Origin: Bacteroidota bacterium
GTDB lineage: Bacteria > Bacteroidota > Bacteroidia > Bacteroidales > JADFUO01
DNA length: 11,203 nt
Direction of reading: 5' to 3'
Assembly: GCA_030614305.1 (NCBI GenBank)
Contig: JAUWKH010000024.1
Coordinates: 1 to 11,203 of the forward strand
Shown one piece after another: positions 1 through 6,439 of the stretch; within the stretch, counting starts at the first letter, position 1; every line of letters begins with the position of its first letter. The translations under genes were made by a program, and so were the position numbers. The notes under the pieces are model-generated. The model worked only from the letters and a program-made list of their open reading frames with translations. It had not been told where the DNA came from and did no database searches.

Positions 1-330
1 CTATGAATGCAGTGATAAATGCGGAGGTAACGTGCTTTCTGTCGGCATGGCAGGCGGCATGAACTTTATCCGGGCTCATTTACGGAACTCGGGAACCTGA
101 ATATTGATGTCAGGCTGCAGAAAGCTACCGTTACAGGATTCGCTGGCAGCTAAAGGGAAATGCACAATCCGTACGGAGAGGCAGAATACCAATGTAATGT
201 TCAGGGGCGGACTAATCCGTAGTAGTGATGAAACTCCTGTAATGGGAGTGGAGCGAAGGGATTAGCTAATATGATTTACTTATTGCCAACCCGAAAGGGG
301 ATGAGCTTTTTATTGTAATTCATGTTAGAA

Positions 331-387
331 GAGCCGTCCATACGGATTTCCGTTGGTCATATGACGGGAGACTGTCACGTACGGTTC
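331..387 (+). ncRNA. Intron domain V with a 23-nt hairpin insertion
   Basis: Removing 338-360 leaves a textbook 34-nt domain V: GAGCCGT (331-337) joined to ATGACGG (361-367), a GAGA tetraloop (368-371), CTGTC, then ACGTACGGTTC ending at 387. The upper helix GACGG/CTGTC and the lower helix GAGCCGT/ACGGTTC are both intact. The extra 23 bases sit on the 5' strand close to the two-nucleotide bulge, and they can fold on themselves: CCA-(T)-ACGG pairs with CCGT-TGG around a short loop. Domain V is the most conserved part of the ribozyme, so an insertion there is unusual and would probably impair or kill splicing. The insert is a reverse-orientation copy of a short element found twice more in the window. 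Confidence 0.75.
337..361 (-). repeat. Short dispersed element, copy A
   Basis: Read on the minus strand, this 25-nt stretch begins TATGACC and ends TCCGTATGGA. It matches copy B (6398-6422) at about 18 of 25 positions and shares both ends with copy C (9681-9706). It lies inside domain V of the group II intron. Confidence 0.6.
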
Positions 388-393
388 TGTGAG

Positions 394-411
394 TCCCGAA
401 AGTTTTCGGGA
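394..411 (+). repeat. 18-nt palindrome replacing the 5' strand of domain VI
   Basis: TCCCGAAAGTTTTCGGGA forms an 8-bp stem. It occupies the place where a strand complementary to TTGCCT (428-433) is expected. The base of domain VI (GAG 391-393 with CTC 435-437) and its tip (GGGG 413-416 with CCCC 424-427) remain paired, so only the middle of the branch-point helix is altered. Confidence 0.6.
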
Positions 412-440
412 TGGGGTGAAATTCCCCTTGCCTACTCGAC

Positions 441-640
441 CGTAAATCGATATGCTCAACCAAAAAACAACAATAAATTGAATGATATAAAAACATATAA
501 TGATTTGCAGAAACGAATAAATGAATTTGAAATTTGAATAATCGCAACCAAAATAGCGAAGAAAAAATGCAACAAATACTTGACACTTTTGATGTCCCGA
601 TTTACATAATATAAACCAATAAAAAAAAGTAAAACAAATA
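441..640 (+). other. 3' exon region of the intron, possible remnant of an interrupted gene
   Basis: No intact gene is visible here. One frame stays open from the splice site to a TGA at 535-537 and reads, near its end, NDLQKRINEFEI. The frame shifted by one base continues with NLNNRNQNSEEK and MQQILDTFDVPIYII up to a stop at about 613. Joined across the AATTTGAAATTTGAAT stretch near 525-540, the two would make one continuous C-terminal tail, so this may be the frameshifted end of the gene that the intron entered. I cannot identify the family. The rest, up to 640, is AT-rich leader for the next gene, with no convincing promoter and an A-rich stretch instead of a Shine-Dalgarno sequence. Confidence 0.35.
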
Positions 641-2149
641 ATGGAAAAAGAGTTTTTATCCAAGAAATATTCTTGGGGTTTAGGTATAGAGAATGAAACA
701 TATTTACAATTTGAAAAATCGCTGATAGCTAGCGGAGCGTTTATTCAAACAAAAATTGGTAAAGAACGATACAGCAATGATTATCGTAAATGTTATAAAA
801 AAAAAGCCTTAGATGATTTGCTTAAAACGGCATTTTTAAAAAATGCTAAATATAAAATAAGTAGAATGTTAAATAGTCATAGTATCCAAAAACAAGATAT
901 TAATTTGGAACATAAAACACTAAAATTAAAAGGAAATCCCCCAAATCAAAAATATCTCGGCAAATCTATTATAGAAACTTTTTTAGAGCAACAGCCGCAT
1001 AATATCAAAAGTTTGTTTAATTTACAAAATCAAAAGGTCAGCTCAATTCATTTTGATGGTGATACAATAGAATTTATAACTAAATATTACGAAAACCAAA
1101 CGGTGGAAGAAGCATGTATGGAATTAAAAGAATTAAAAGATATTTTTATAAGCGAACTAAATAATTCATCGGTATTAAAAGGAAAAGTTACTTATCCTCA
1201 ATACAATATAGGATTAAATATTTTTATGACCAATTTAAAAAGTATTGTCTTATTTAACAATGGAACATATCATTTTCATATTACTTTACCAAATTTATTT
1301 AAAAAAGGCAGAATTGTGGACTATAAAATATTTAGTAGTCAACACATGAATGCAATTTATTTGTTGCAATGGTTCGAGCCTTTTTTTATTGCAACACTTG
1401 GAAGCCCTGATATAATGGAAGTAGCAAGCCGAAAATATAAAATCGGCAAACGTTTTTCTTTAGGCTCTATGCGAAACACAATATCAAGATATATTGGAGT
1501 TGGCACATATAATAAAAGTATGCCTAAAGGGAAACTAATGACATACAATGTAGATGAGTTTCGGAAACTATTAAAATTTCAAAAAGAAGATAAAATTTGG
1601 TGGCGCGATAAAATAGAAGAAGAAATGGACTATCAATTATTACCCGAAATAGGACTTGATTTTAATAGTGAAAAACTATATCAAAGCGGATTTGAATTTC
1701 GTTTGTTTGATGAATTTCCGGAAGAATATTTGAATGATGTGCTTTTATCTATAATTTTAATTTGCGAACACTCCTTAAACGTTGCTAATATTGAATGGGC
1801 GCACAATAGCGTGGCGTGGAATAATCTGGTTTTTAAAACCCTGAAAAATGGCTATACATCTGAAATTGATGAAGATGAAAAAGACGGAATTATTAAATTA
1901 TTAAAAATTATTGACCCCAAAATAAACAAAGATTTAGAATTTAAAGCCGAGTTAGATAAAATCAAAATGGCAGACGATTTTTTCTTCAAAATACTCGAAA
2001 TACTTTTTGATAAATATAAAGAAAAAAATGTATTTCTCGACATAATGTGCGGTAAAAATATATTACAACCGCCTAAGTGGAATAATTATAATAAGTATCA
2101 AGTAGAAAAACACTTAAATCAAATTGAAAGTATTTCTAAAAATAGGTAA
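641..2149 (+). CDS. Carboxylate-amine ligase (amidoligase) of the glutamate-cysteine ligase fold
   Basis: This 502-residue soluble protein has no signal peptide or membrane helix. Seen in the sequence: WGLGIENETYLQF at 12-24, where E17 and E19 form the G-x-E-x-E metal-binding signature of glutamate-cysteine ligases; YHFHITLP at 210-217; a WFEPFFIATLGSPD segment at 244-257; SRYIGVGTY at 282-290; and FEFRLFDEFP at 351-360, followed by a helical C-terminal part. Known of the superfamily: these enzymes use ATP to activate a carboxylate as acyl phosphate and join it to an amine. Inference: the substrate could be a small molecule or a protein side chain; nothing nearby indicates which. From memory, the SRYIGxGTY, HxxxTLP and ExRxFD combination resembles uncharacterised giant-virus proteins, which I cannot check here. 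The gene stands alone between an intron and a convergent ribosomal operon, suggesting acquisition. The ATG at 641 follows an A-rich stretch. The fold assignment is fairly sure; the activity is not. Confidence 0.72.
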   Translation: MEKEFLSKKYSWGLGIENETYLQFEKSLIASGAFIQTKIGKERYSNDYRKCYKKKALDDLLKTAFLKNAKYKISRMLNSHSIQKQDINLEHKTLKLKGNPPNQKYLGKSIIETFLEQQPHNIKSLFNLQNQKVSSIHFDGDTIEFITKYYENQTVEEACMELKELKDIFISELNNSSVLKGKVTYPQYNIGLNIFMTNLKSIVLFNNGTYHFHITLPNLFKKGRIVDYKIFSSQHMNAIYLLQWFEPFFIATLGSPDIMEVASRKYKIGKRFSLGSMRNTISRYIGVGTYNKSMPKGKLMTYNVDEFRKLLKFQKEDKIWWRDKIEEEMDYQLLPEIGLDFNSEKLYQSGFEFRLFDEFPEEYLNDVLLSIILICEHSLNVANIEWAHNSVAWNNLVFKTLKNGYTSEIDEDEKDGIIKLLKIIDPKINKDLEFKAELDKIKMADDFFFKILEILFDKYKEKNVFLDIMCGKNILQPPKWNNYNKYQVEKHLNQIESISKNR

Positions 2150-2180
2150 AATTTATTTTATACAGAATATAAAAAATTGC

Positions 2181-2324
2181 GTGTTAATAATTAAAAGATT
2201 ATTAGACGAAAATAAATATTACAAAGAACTTATTGATAATAATATAAAGATGAATAAAATAATAAAAGTTCCGTTAGTTTTTACAGGAAAAGAACCGTTT
2301 ATTATTGCAAAGAAAACTGATTGA
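2181..2324 (+). pseudogene. Short open frame, probable gene remnant
   Basis: A frame read from GTG at 2181 would give 47 residues ending TGKEPFIIAKKTD. The same frame is open further upstream but overlaps the end of the ligase gene, with only a TTG start (2124) there. The stretch LLDENKYYKELIDNNIKM looks like real protein and loosely recalls the last helices of glycosyltransferases, but it is too short to classify. It has no convincing start and no ribosome binding site. It is best treated as the C-terminal scrap of a lost gene or as chance; confidence is low. Confidence 0.25.
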
Positions 2325-2343
2325 AAAAGAGAAAGCATATCAT

Positions 2344-2376
2344 TGTGTTTAAGTGCATTAAAACGCACTAAACACA
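2344..2376. terminator. Hairpin between convergent genes, possible bidirectional terminator
   Basis: TGTGTTTAAGTGC (2344-2356) pairs with GCACTAAACACA (2365-2376) over 12 bp with one bulged A and an 8-nt loop. It sits between the plus-strand ligase/remnant and the converging minus-strand tsf. No U-tract follows on either strand, so termination is inferred from position alone. The rest of the 2325-2509 spacer shows nothing else except a weak AT-rich repeat, TTAATTA, near 2478-2497. Confidence 0.45.
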
Positions 2377-2509
2377 TACACGTCAGACTGCGCAAAAACT
2401 ATCAACAATATTTTCTTAACAACTAATACAGAAAAATCACAAACGGAATAGGATTTATTCTTATCTTGTATGTGTTAATTAATACCTTTAATTATTATGT
2501 CAAAAAAAA

Positions 2510-3349
2510 TTATTTTTCTCCTAACATTAATCGTTTGAAAACAGTTACTTTAAGCTCTTTATCTGTTTCGGCAAGATATTGCCTGACAGTCTTTTTAGCA
2601 TCTCTGATAAAATCCTGATTTAGAAGAGTGTTGTCCTTAAAAAATTTATTTAGTTTACCAATTGCGATTTTTTCAAGCATATTTTCTGGTTTGCCTTCCT
2701 GGCGTGCTTGTTCCATTCCGATTTCTTTTTCACGCTCAATGGTTTTTTCATCAATATTTTCTTTATCAACAGCCAGTGGATTCATAGCTGCTACCTGCAT
2801 TGCGAGTTCATGTCCGAGGTTTTCAATATCTGAAACATTATTTTTATTCAAACCCAGTATTGTTGCCAAACGGTTACCATGATGATTATATGCAAAAACA
2901 ATCGGTGCTTCAATAAATGAGCAATTGGACATTTGGATTTTTTCACCAATTTTCCCCATTTGATCACTTAGGCTTTCTTCAACTGTTCTACCATTCAAAT
3001 CAAGTGATTTCAATTCATCAATTGATTTAGGTGTTTTGGCAATAGCCAGATCAGCAATTGAATTTACATAGTCAATAAAGTCCTGATTTTTTGCAACAAA
3101 ATCGGTTTCACAATTTATTATAACTATTGCTGCAAAATTTTTATCAGAATTTGTTTTAGCCAAAACAATACCTTCAGTTGCTTCTTTATCGGAACGTTTG
3201 GCGGCTATTTTTTGTCCTTTTTTTCTCAGGTAATCAATAGCTTTTTCAAAATCACCATCATTTTCAACAAGTGCTTTTTTGCAATCCATCATTCCTGCAC
3301 CTGTTTGTTTTCTTAAATTATTTACTTCTGCTGCGGTTATTTTTTTCAT
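2510..3349 (-). CDS. tsf: Translation elongation factor Ts
   Basis: EF-Ts is the nucleotide exchange factor that releases GDP from EF-Tu in the cytoplasm. The 279-residue length is normal. The N-terminal UBA-like domain is clear (AEVNNLRKQTGAGMMDCKKA, 7-26), followed by the exchange motif ETDFVAKN at 81-88 whose D-F pair inserts near the Mg site of EF-Tu. The core and dimerisation region continue to a C-terminal VTVFKRLMLGEK. It is the last gene of the rplM-rpsI-rpsB-tsf operon, 33 bases after rpsB. The ATG is preceded by an AT-rich leader with no Shine-Dalgarno sequence, as is usual in Bacteroidota. No strong terminator directly follows the stop. Confidence 0.98.
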   Translation of the reverse strand: MKKITAAEVNNLRKQTGAGMMDCKKALVENDGDFEKAIDYLRKKGQKIAAKRSDKEATEGIVLAKTNSDKNFAAIVIINCETDFVAKNQDFIDYVNSIADLAIAKTPKSIDELKSLDLNGRTVEESLSDQMGKIGEKIQMSNCSFIEAPIVFAYNHHGNRLATILGLNKNNVSDIENLGHELAMQVAAMNPLAVDKENIDEKTIEREKEIGMEQARQEGKPENMLEKIAIGKLNKFFKDNTLLNQDFIRDAKKTVRQYLAETDKELKVTVFKRLMLGEK

Positions 3350-3382
3350 CTTAATTAATTAATTTTTCAGTTCTACAAATGA

Positions 3383-4303
3383 TTATATTTTTTTAACGGT
3401 ATCTTTTTTTGAAATAATTTTGCGGGGTCTTTTTCCTTCTCTTTTTGTGGAGTCTTCCTTTACTTCATCTTTAATTTTTTCCTGTTTTGTTTCAGGAGCT
3501 TTTTCATCTGATTCAGGTTTTTCTGAAGTTTTAGATTCTGTTTGGATTTTAATGATTCTTTCTTTTTCTTTTTTCTTTTCCTTTTCTTCTTCAATAACCC
3601 TTTTGTCTCTTTCTAATTTTCTTTCAACCAATCCTTCTTCAATAGCATTAACCATAATGTTTGTAATTAACGAGATAGCTTTTGAAGCGTCATCGTTTGC
3701 AGGTATTGGAAAATCAACCAAATTTGGATTAGAGTTAGTGTCAACAATAGCAAAAGTAGGGATATTAAGTTTTTTTGCCTCAGAAACAGCAATACGTTCT
3801 TTATTAATATCAACAACAAAAATTGCTGAAGGTAATCTGTTAAGGTCGGAAATACTACCAAGGTTTTTTTCCAGTTTCGACCTTTCGCGGGTTATCTGCA
3901 AGCGTTCTCTTTTGGATAGATTTTTATAAGTATCGGTATTGATCATTTTATCAATTGAAGTCATTTTCCTGACAGCCTTACGGATGGTTGCGAAATTTGT
4001 AAGCATACCGCCGGGCCATCTTTCTGTAACATAAGGCATGTTAACTCTTTTAACATGATTAGCTACAATTTCTTTTGCCTGCTTTTTAGTTGCAACAAAA
4101 AGTATTCTTTTACCTGATTTTGCAATTTGTTTGAGAGCAGAAGCTGATTCTTCAATTTTTGCTGCTGTTTTGTATAAGTCAATGATATGGATTCCGTTAC
4201 GTTCCATAAAGATGTATGGAGCCATATTAGGATTCCATTTTCTTTTGAGGTGTCCAAAATGTACACCTGCATCTAACAATTCATCAAAATTTGTTCTTGC
4301 CAT
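3383..4303 (-). CDS. rpsB: 30S ribosomal protein S2 with a long charged C-terminal tail
   Basis: S2 binds late to the 30S subunit at the head-body junction and helps recruit S1. The conserved core is intact: LLDAGVHFGHLKRKWNPNMA at 9-28, the TERWPGGMLTNF block around 92-103, and the IPTFAIVDTNSNP segment near 181-193. The core ends around residue 228. It is followed by about 75 residues that are almost entirely Lys, Glu, Ser, Thr and Arg. Tails of this kind are known in some Bacteroidota S2 proteins and are presumably disordered; this one is long, giving 306 residues against about 240 in most bacteria. The gene is third in its operon, 110 bases after rpsI and 33 before tsf. Confidence 0.98.
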   Translation of the reverse strand: MARTNFDELLDAGVHFGHLKRKWNPNMAPYIFMERNGIHIIDLYKTAAKIEESASALKQIAKSGKRILFVATKKQAKEIVANHVKRVNMPYVTERWPGGMLTNFATIRKAVRKMTSIDKMINTDTYKNLSKRERLQITRERSKLEKNLGSISDLNRLPSAIFVVDINKERIAVSEAKKLNIPTFAIVDTNSNPNLVDFPIPANDDASKAISLITNIMVNAIEEGLVERKLERDKRVIEEEKEKKKEKERIIKIQTESKTSEKPESDEKAPETKQEKIKDEVKEDSTKREGKRPRKIISKKDTVKKI

Positions 4304-4413
4304 TTAATTAAATTTATTTGTTTACATTCATAATTAGCAATTACCAAGTAGTCTCTGTTAAGTGAGAGTCTTAGCAATTTAGATACTAAACTCGTTCCAT
4401 AGGTTATGAAAAT
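4304..4413 (-). other. rpsI-rpsB intercistronic spacer
   Basis: This 110-base gap is much wider than the 2-base gap between rplM and rpsI, so rpsB-tsf may have its own leader or promoter. Only a weak 4-bp hairpin (TCTC/GAGA, near 4353-4368) is visible. I see no clear Bacteroidota promoter and no recognisable ribosomal leader element. Confidence 0.3.
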
Positions 4414-4800
4414 TTACCGTTTACTGAATTGGAATTTTTTACGTGCTTTTGGTTGTCCTGGTTTTTTTCGTTCAACCATTCTTGGGTCTCTTTTTAATAA
4501 ACCTTTTGTTTTAAGTGCAGAACGATTTTCTTCATCAATTTTGCACATAGCCCGTGCAATTGCGAGACGAAGTGCTTCTGCCTGTCCGGAAAGACCGCCG
4601 CCGTCAAGATTTACTTTTATATCGTATTTATTTGTTGATTTGGTAATTTCAAGAGGTTGATTAATTACATATTGTAATGAAGCTGATGGGAAATATTCTT
4701 TATAATCTTTTTTATTTACAATAATATTGCCTTTTCCTTCCTTGAGATAAATTCGGGCGACTGCAGTTTTTCGTCTGCCGATAGTATTAACAACTTCCAT
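4414..4800 (-). CDS. rpsI: 30S ribosomal protein S9
   Basis: S9 sits in the 30S head, and its C-terminal tail reaches the P-site tRNA. The 128 residues include the family signature GRRKTAVARIYLKEGKGNI at 8-26, the GGGLSGQAEALRLAIARAM block at about 67-85, and the basic tail ending KKFQFSKR. The final residue is arginine, as expected for tRNA contact. The gene starts two bases after the rplM stop, so translation is probably coupled. The spacer lacks a Shine-Dalgarno sequence. Confidence 0.98.
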   Translation of the reverse strand: MEVVNTIGRRKTAVARIYLKEGKGNIIVNKKDYKEYFPSASLQYVINQPLEITKSTNKYDIKVNLDGGGLSGQAEALRLAIARAMCKIDEENRSALKTKGLLKRDPRMVERKKPGQPKARKKFQFSKR

Positions 4801-4802
4801 AT

Positions 4803-5258
4803 TTATTTAATTGTATTTAATTTAATTTCTTTTGGTTTTTGTGCTTGATGCTGATGTTCAGGTCCTGTATAAACATATAAATTTCTGAAAAGCTCACTTC
4901 CCAGCCTGTTTTTCGGGAGCATTCCTTTTATTGCTTTTTCAATTAATGATTCAGGTTTTTTAGCTAACAAATCATTGGGTGTGCTGAACCTTTGTCCACC
5001 GGGATATCCTGTGTGTCGTATGTATATTTTATCTGTCCATTTATTACCGGTCAGTTTTATTTTTTCGGCATTGACAATAATAACATTATCACCGCAATCA
5101 ACATGAGGTGTGAAATTAGGTTTGTATTTCCCTCTTAAAAGTTTTGCAGCTTTTGATGCAAGCCTGCCAAGAATCTCATTTTCAGCATCAATCAAAACCC
5201 ATTCCTTATTAACGGTTTTTTTATTTGCACTAATTGTTTTATAACTTAAAGTATCCAT
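4803..5258 (-). CDS. rplM: 50S ribosomal protein L13
   Basis: L13 is an early-assembly protein of the 50S subunit. The 151 residues are of normal length. Visible motifs are [20 protein letters not shown] at about 20-39, [20 protein letters not shown] around 50-69, [12 protein letters not shown] at 79-90, and [12 protein letters not shown] near 113-124. It is first in the ribosomal operon and lies about 140 bases downstream of a good promoter, so its mRNA carries a long AT-rich leader. In other bacteria L13 autoregulates its own operon; whether that holds here is unknown. The ATG at 5258 gives the family-standard N terminus apart from about ten extra residues. Confidence 0.98.
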   Translation of the reverse strand: MDTLSYKTISANKKTVNKEWVLIDAENEILGRLASKAAKLLRGKYKPNFTPHVDCGDNVIIVNAEKIKLTGNKWTDKIYIRHTGYPGGQRFSTPNDLLAKKPESLIEKAIKGMLPKNRLGSELFRNLYVYTGPEHQHQAQKPKEIKLNTIK

Positions 5259-5406
5259 CTGTTAGTTATTTCTTATCTGAATTTATTCCTTATTTATACT
5301 AAACGCATTATACTTTACAAATTACGAAGAAGCAAAATGTGTGATTATCTGTAAGTTGTGTTTGAAAATTTTAGCATTCTCAATTTCAATCAGTATAAAT
5401 GGGGTG

Positions 5407-5437
5407 CAAAAGTAGAATTTAATTTTTTATTTAACAA
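5407..5437 (-). promoter_or_regulatory. Promoter of the rplM-rpsI-rpsB-tsf operon
   Basis: Read on the minus strand, TTG (5437-5435) is followed after 20 bases by TACTTTTG (5414-5407). This is an exact match to the Bacteroidota primary sigma factor consensus TTG-N19-21-TAnnTTTG. Transcription would begin near 5400, leaving a leader of about 140 nt before rplM. Confidence 0.8.
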
Positions 5438-5531
5438 ATTTATTAATTATTTTTACTAAAGTTTTGTTATTAATAAAAAACGCTTGCGGATTTTAGGTAT
5501 AATAGTTATTTGATTAAAAAAAAGAATCTTC

Positions 5532-6260
5532 ATGAAAACAACTTCAATCAAAATAATAATCGGTGTTTTAATTTTTTCAATAGCCCTTGCATTTATTGAA
5601 AGTGCCGTAGTGGTTTATTTAAGGGAACTTTATTATCCCGATGGTTTTAATTTTCCTTTACAATTAATTGATAATAATATTGCCATTATTGAAATATTAC
5701 GTGAAGCTGCAACCATAATTATTCTTTTATGTATTGGAATTGCTATGGGTAGAAGCAAAAAAGAAAAATTTGCTTATTTTTTATATTCGTTTGCTGTTTG
5801 GGACATATTTTATTATGTGTTCTTAAAACTTTTTCTGAACTGGCCCGAATCATTTTTTACCTGGGATATCCTGTTTCTTATACCTGTTACATGGGTTGGT
5901 CCTGTAATTGCCCCGTTAATAAATTCGTTGTTTATGATTTTACTTGCAATAACAATAATATATTTTACTGATAAGAATGCTAAAGCAAAAATTTCAAAAA
6001 TTGAATGGATATTACTGATTTTTGGCTCATTAATAATAATTTATTCCTATACCGAAGAATATTTGAATTTTATGCTTAATTATTTTTCATTTAAAGAATT
6101 ATTCATTTATCCCGGTCAAAGCGAAATAATAAAATATTCCACAGTATTTATCCCATATAATTTTAACTGGTTAATTTTTGGAGCAGGACAGTTAATGATA
6201 TTTGCGGCTATTATCTTGTTTTGTTTTAGGATGAATAAAATTAAGAAAACCTTAGGTTGA
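5532..6260 (+). CDS. Six-helix integral membrane protein of unknown function
   Basis: I do not recognise a characterised family. The 242-residue protein is very hydrophobic, with about six membrane segments at roughly 8-30, 50-72, 80-103, 111-142, 154-175 and 208-232, and a basic C-terminal end (RMNKIKKTLG) likely on the cytoplasmic side. Notable polar residues within or beside helices are E23 in IESAVVVYLRELYYP, E54 with R57, and WDIFYYVFLKLFLNWPESFF around 90-109; these could be functional. There are no cysteines suggesting metal binding and no extra domain. It starts 273 bases from rplM and is transcribed divergently. A hairpin lies 30 bases after its stop. From memory, the ESAVVVYLRxxYYP pattern recurs in hypothetical proteins of this phylum. 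Confidence 0.85.
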   Translation: MKTTSIKIIIGVLIFSIALAFIESAVVVYLRELYYPDGFNFPLQLIDNNIAIIEILREAATIIILLCIGIAMGRSKKEKFAYFLYSFAVWDIFYYVFLKLFLNWPESFFTWDILFLIPVTWVGPVIAPLINSLFMILLAITIIYFTDKNAKAKISKIEWILLIFGSLIIIYSYTEEYLNFMLNYFSFKELFIYPGQSEIIKYSTVFIPYNFNWLIFGAGQLMIFAAIILFCFRMNKIKKTLG

Positions 6261-6290
6261 AGAGAATTGATTATAAGTTTTATTTTATCA

Positions 6291-6320
6291 ACCTAACAGG
6301 TTCAAGACAACCTGTTAGGT
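6291..6320. terminator. Perfect 12-bp hairpin between convergent genes
   Basis: ACCTAACAGGTT (6291-6302) and AACCTGTTAGGT (6309-6320) pair perfectly around a 6-nt loop, CAAGAC. The position between two convergent genes suits a bidirectional terminator; CAATAATTTT follows on the plus strand, a weak U-run. The same kind of palindrome is, from memory, abundant in Bacteroidota intergenic DNA, so it may instead be a dispersed palindromic element. Its right end touches a duplicated segment (6320-6358). Confidence 0.6.
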
Positions 6321-6358
6321 CAATAATTTTCATCCCTGACTTTACATATTTTCCAAGT
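6320..6358 (-). repeat. 39-bp duplicate of part of the methyltransferase gene
   Basis: This stretch matches 6882-6920 at 37 of 39 positions. On the minus strand it encodes LGKYVKSGMKIID, against LGKYVKSGMKVID in the real gene (residues 29-41). It lies downstream of that gene's stop codon and has no start of its own, so it is a partial duplication or the scrap of a second gene copy. Confidence 0.85.
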
Positions 6359-6397
6359 TTAAAAGCTAAAGTGAAAAGGCTAAACCCCTTATTCCCT

Positions 6398-6422
6398 TAC
6401 GACCGCAGGGCGTCCGTATGGA
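6398..6422 (+). repeat. Short dispersed element, copy B
   Basis: The stretch begins TACGACC, contains CAGGGCG and ends TCCGTATGGA. It matches copy A inside the intron (minus strand) at about 18 of 25 positions and shares both ends with copy C at 9681-9706. It lies 18 bases past the methyltransferase stop. Confidence 0.6.
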
Positions 6423-6439
6423 TTCCCCCTATTTCCATT

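Larger units (their letters stand above)
1..440 (+). ncRNA. Group II intron, 3' part, without an intron-encoded protein
   Basis: This is a self-splicing group II ribozyme whose 5' end lies before the window. Positions 1-260 carry domain I sequence typical of bacterial introns, including TTACGGAACTCGGGAACC near 90 and GTAGTAGTGATGAAACTCCT plus GGAGCGAAGG at about 219-260. The pattern CCAACCCGAAAGGGGATGAGC at 279-305 fits domains II-III. Domain V begins at 331 and domain VI ends at CCTACTCGAC (431-440), with the likely branch-point A at 434, seven bases from the 3' end. The roughly 400-codon maturase/reverse transcriptase normally held in domain IV is absent: domains III and V are separated by only about 25 bases. 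Mobility would therefore need a protein supplied in trans. Domains V and VI carry foreign-looking inserts described separately. Identification as a group II intron is firm; the exact 3' end is uncertain by a base, and I could not assign a subclass. Confidence 0.88.

Noticed and set aside
168..177. TCCGTACGGA palindrome in intron domain I as a fourth short-element copy
   Set aside because: It shares only part of the core and lacks the TAyGA end; it may be native domain I sequence.
322..537. Plus-strand 71-codon open frame starting in the intron
   Set aside because: It runs through domains V and VI of the ribozyme, so its first two thirds are RNA structure, not protein. Only the exon part is noted as a possible remnant.
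570..620. TTGACA and TAATAT as a sigma-70 type promoter for the amidoligase
   Set aside because: The spacing is about 21 bases and this form is not the Bacteroidota housekeeping consensus.
325..701. Minus-strand open frames opposite the intron tail and exon
   Set aside because: They read the complement of conserved ribozyme sequence and AT-rich DNA, giving hydrophobic low-complexity products without family features.
3420..3929. 169-codon plus-strand frame opposite rpsB
   Set aside because: It is antisense to a certain ribosomal gene and Ser/Phe-rich, as expected from the complement of Lys/Glu codons.
4406..4660. 84-codon plus-strand frame opposite rpsI
   Set aside because: Antisense shadow of a certain gene with no start signal or motif.
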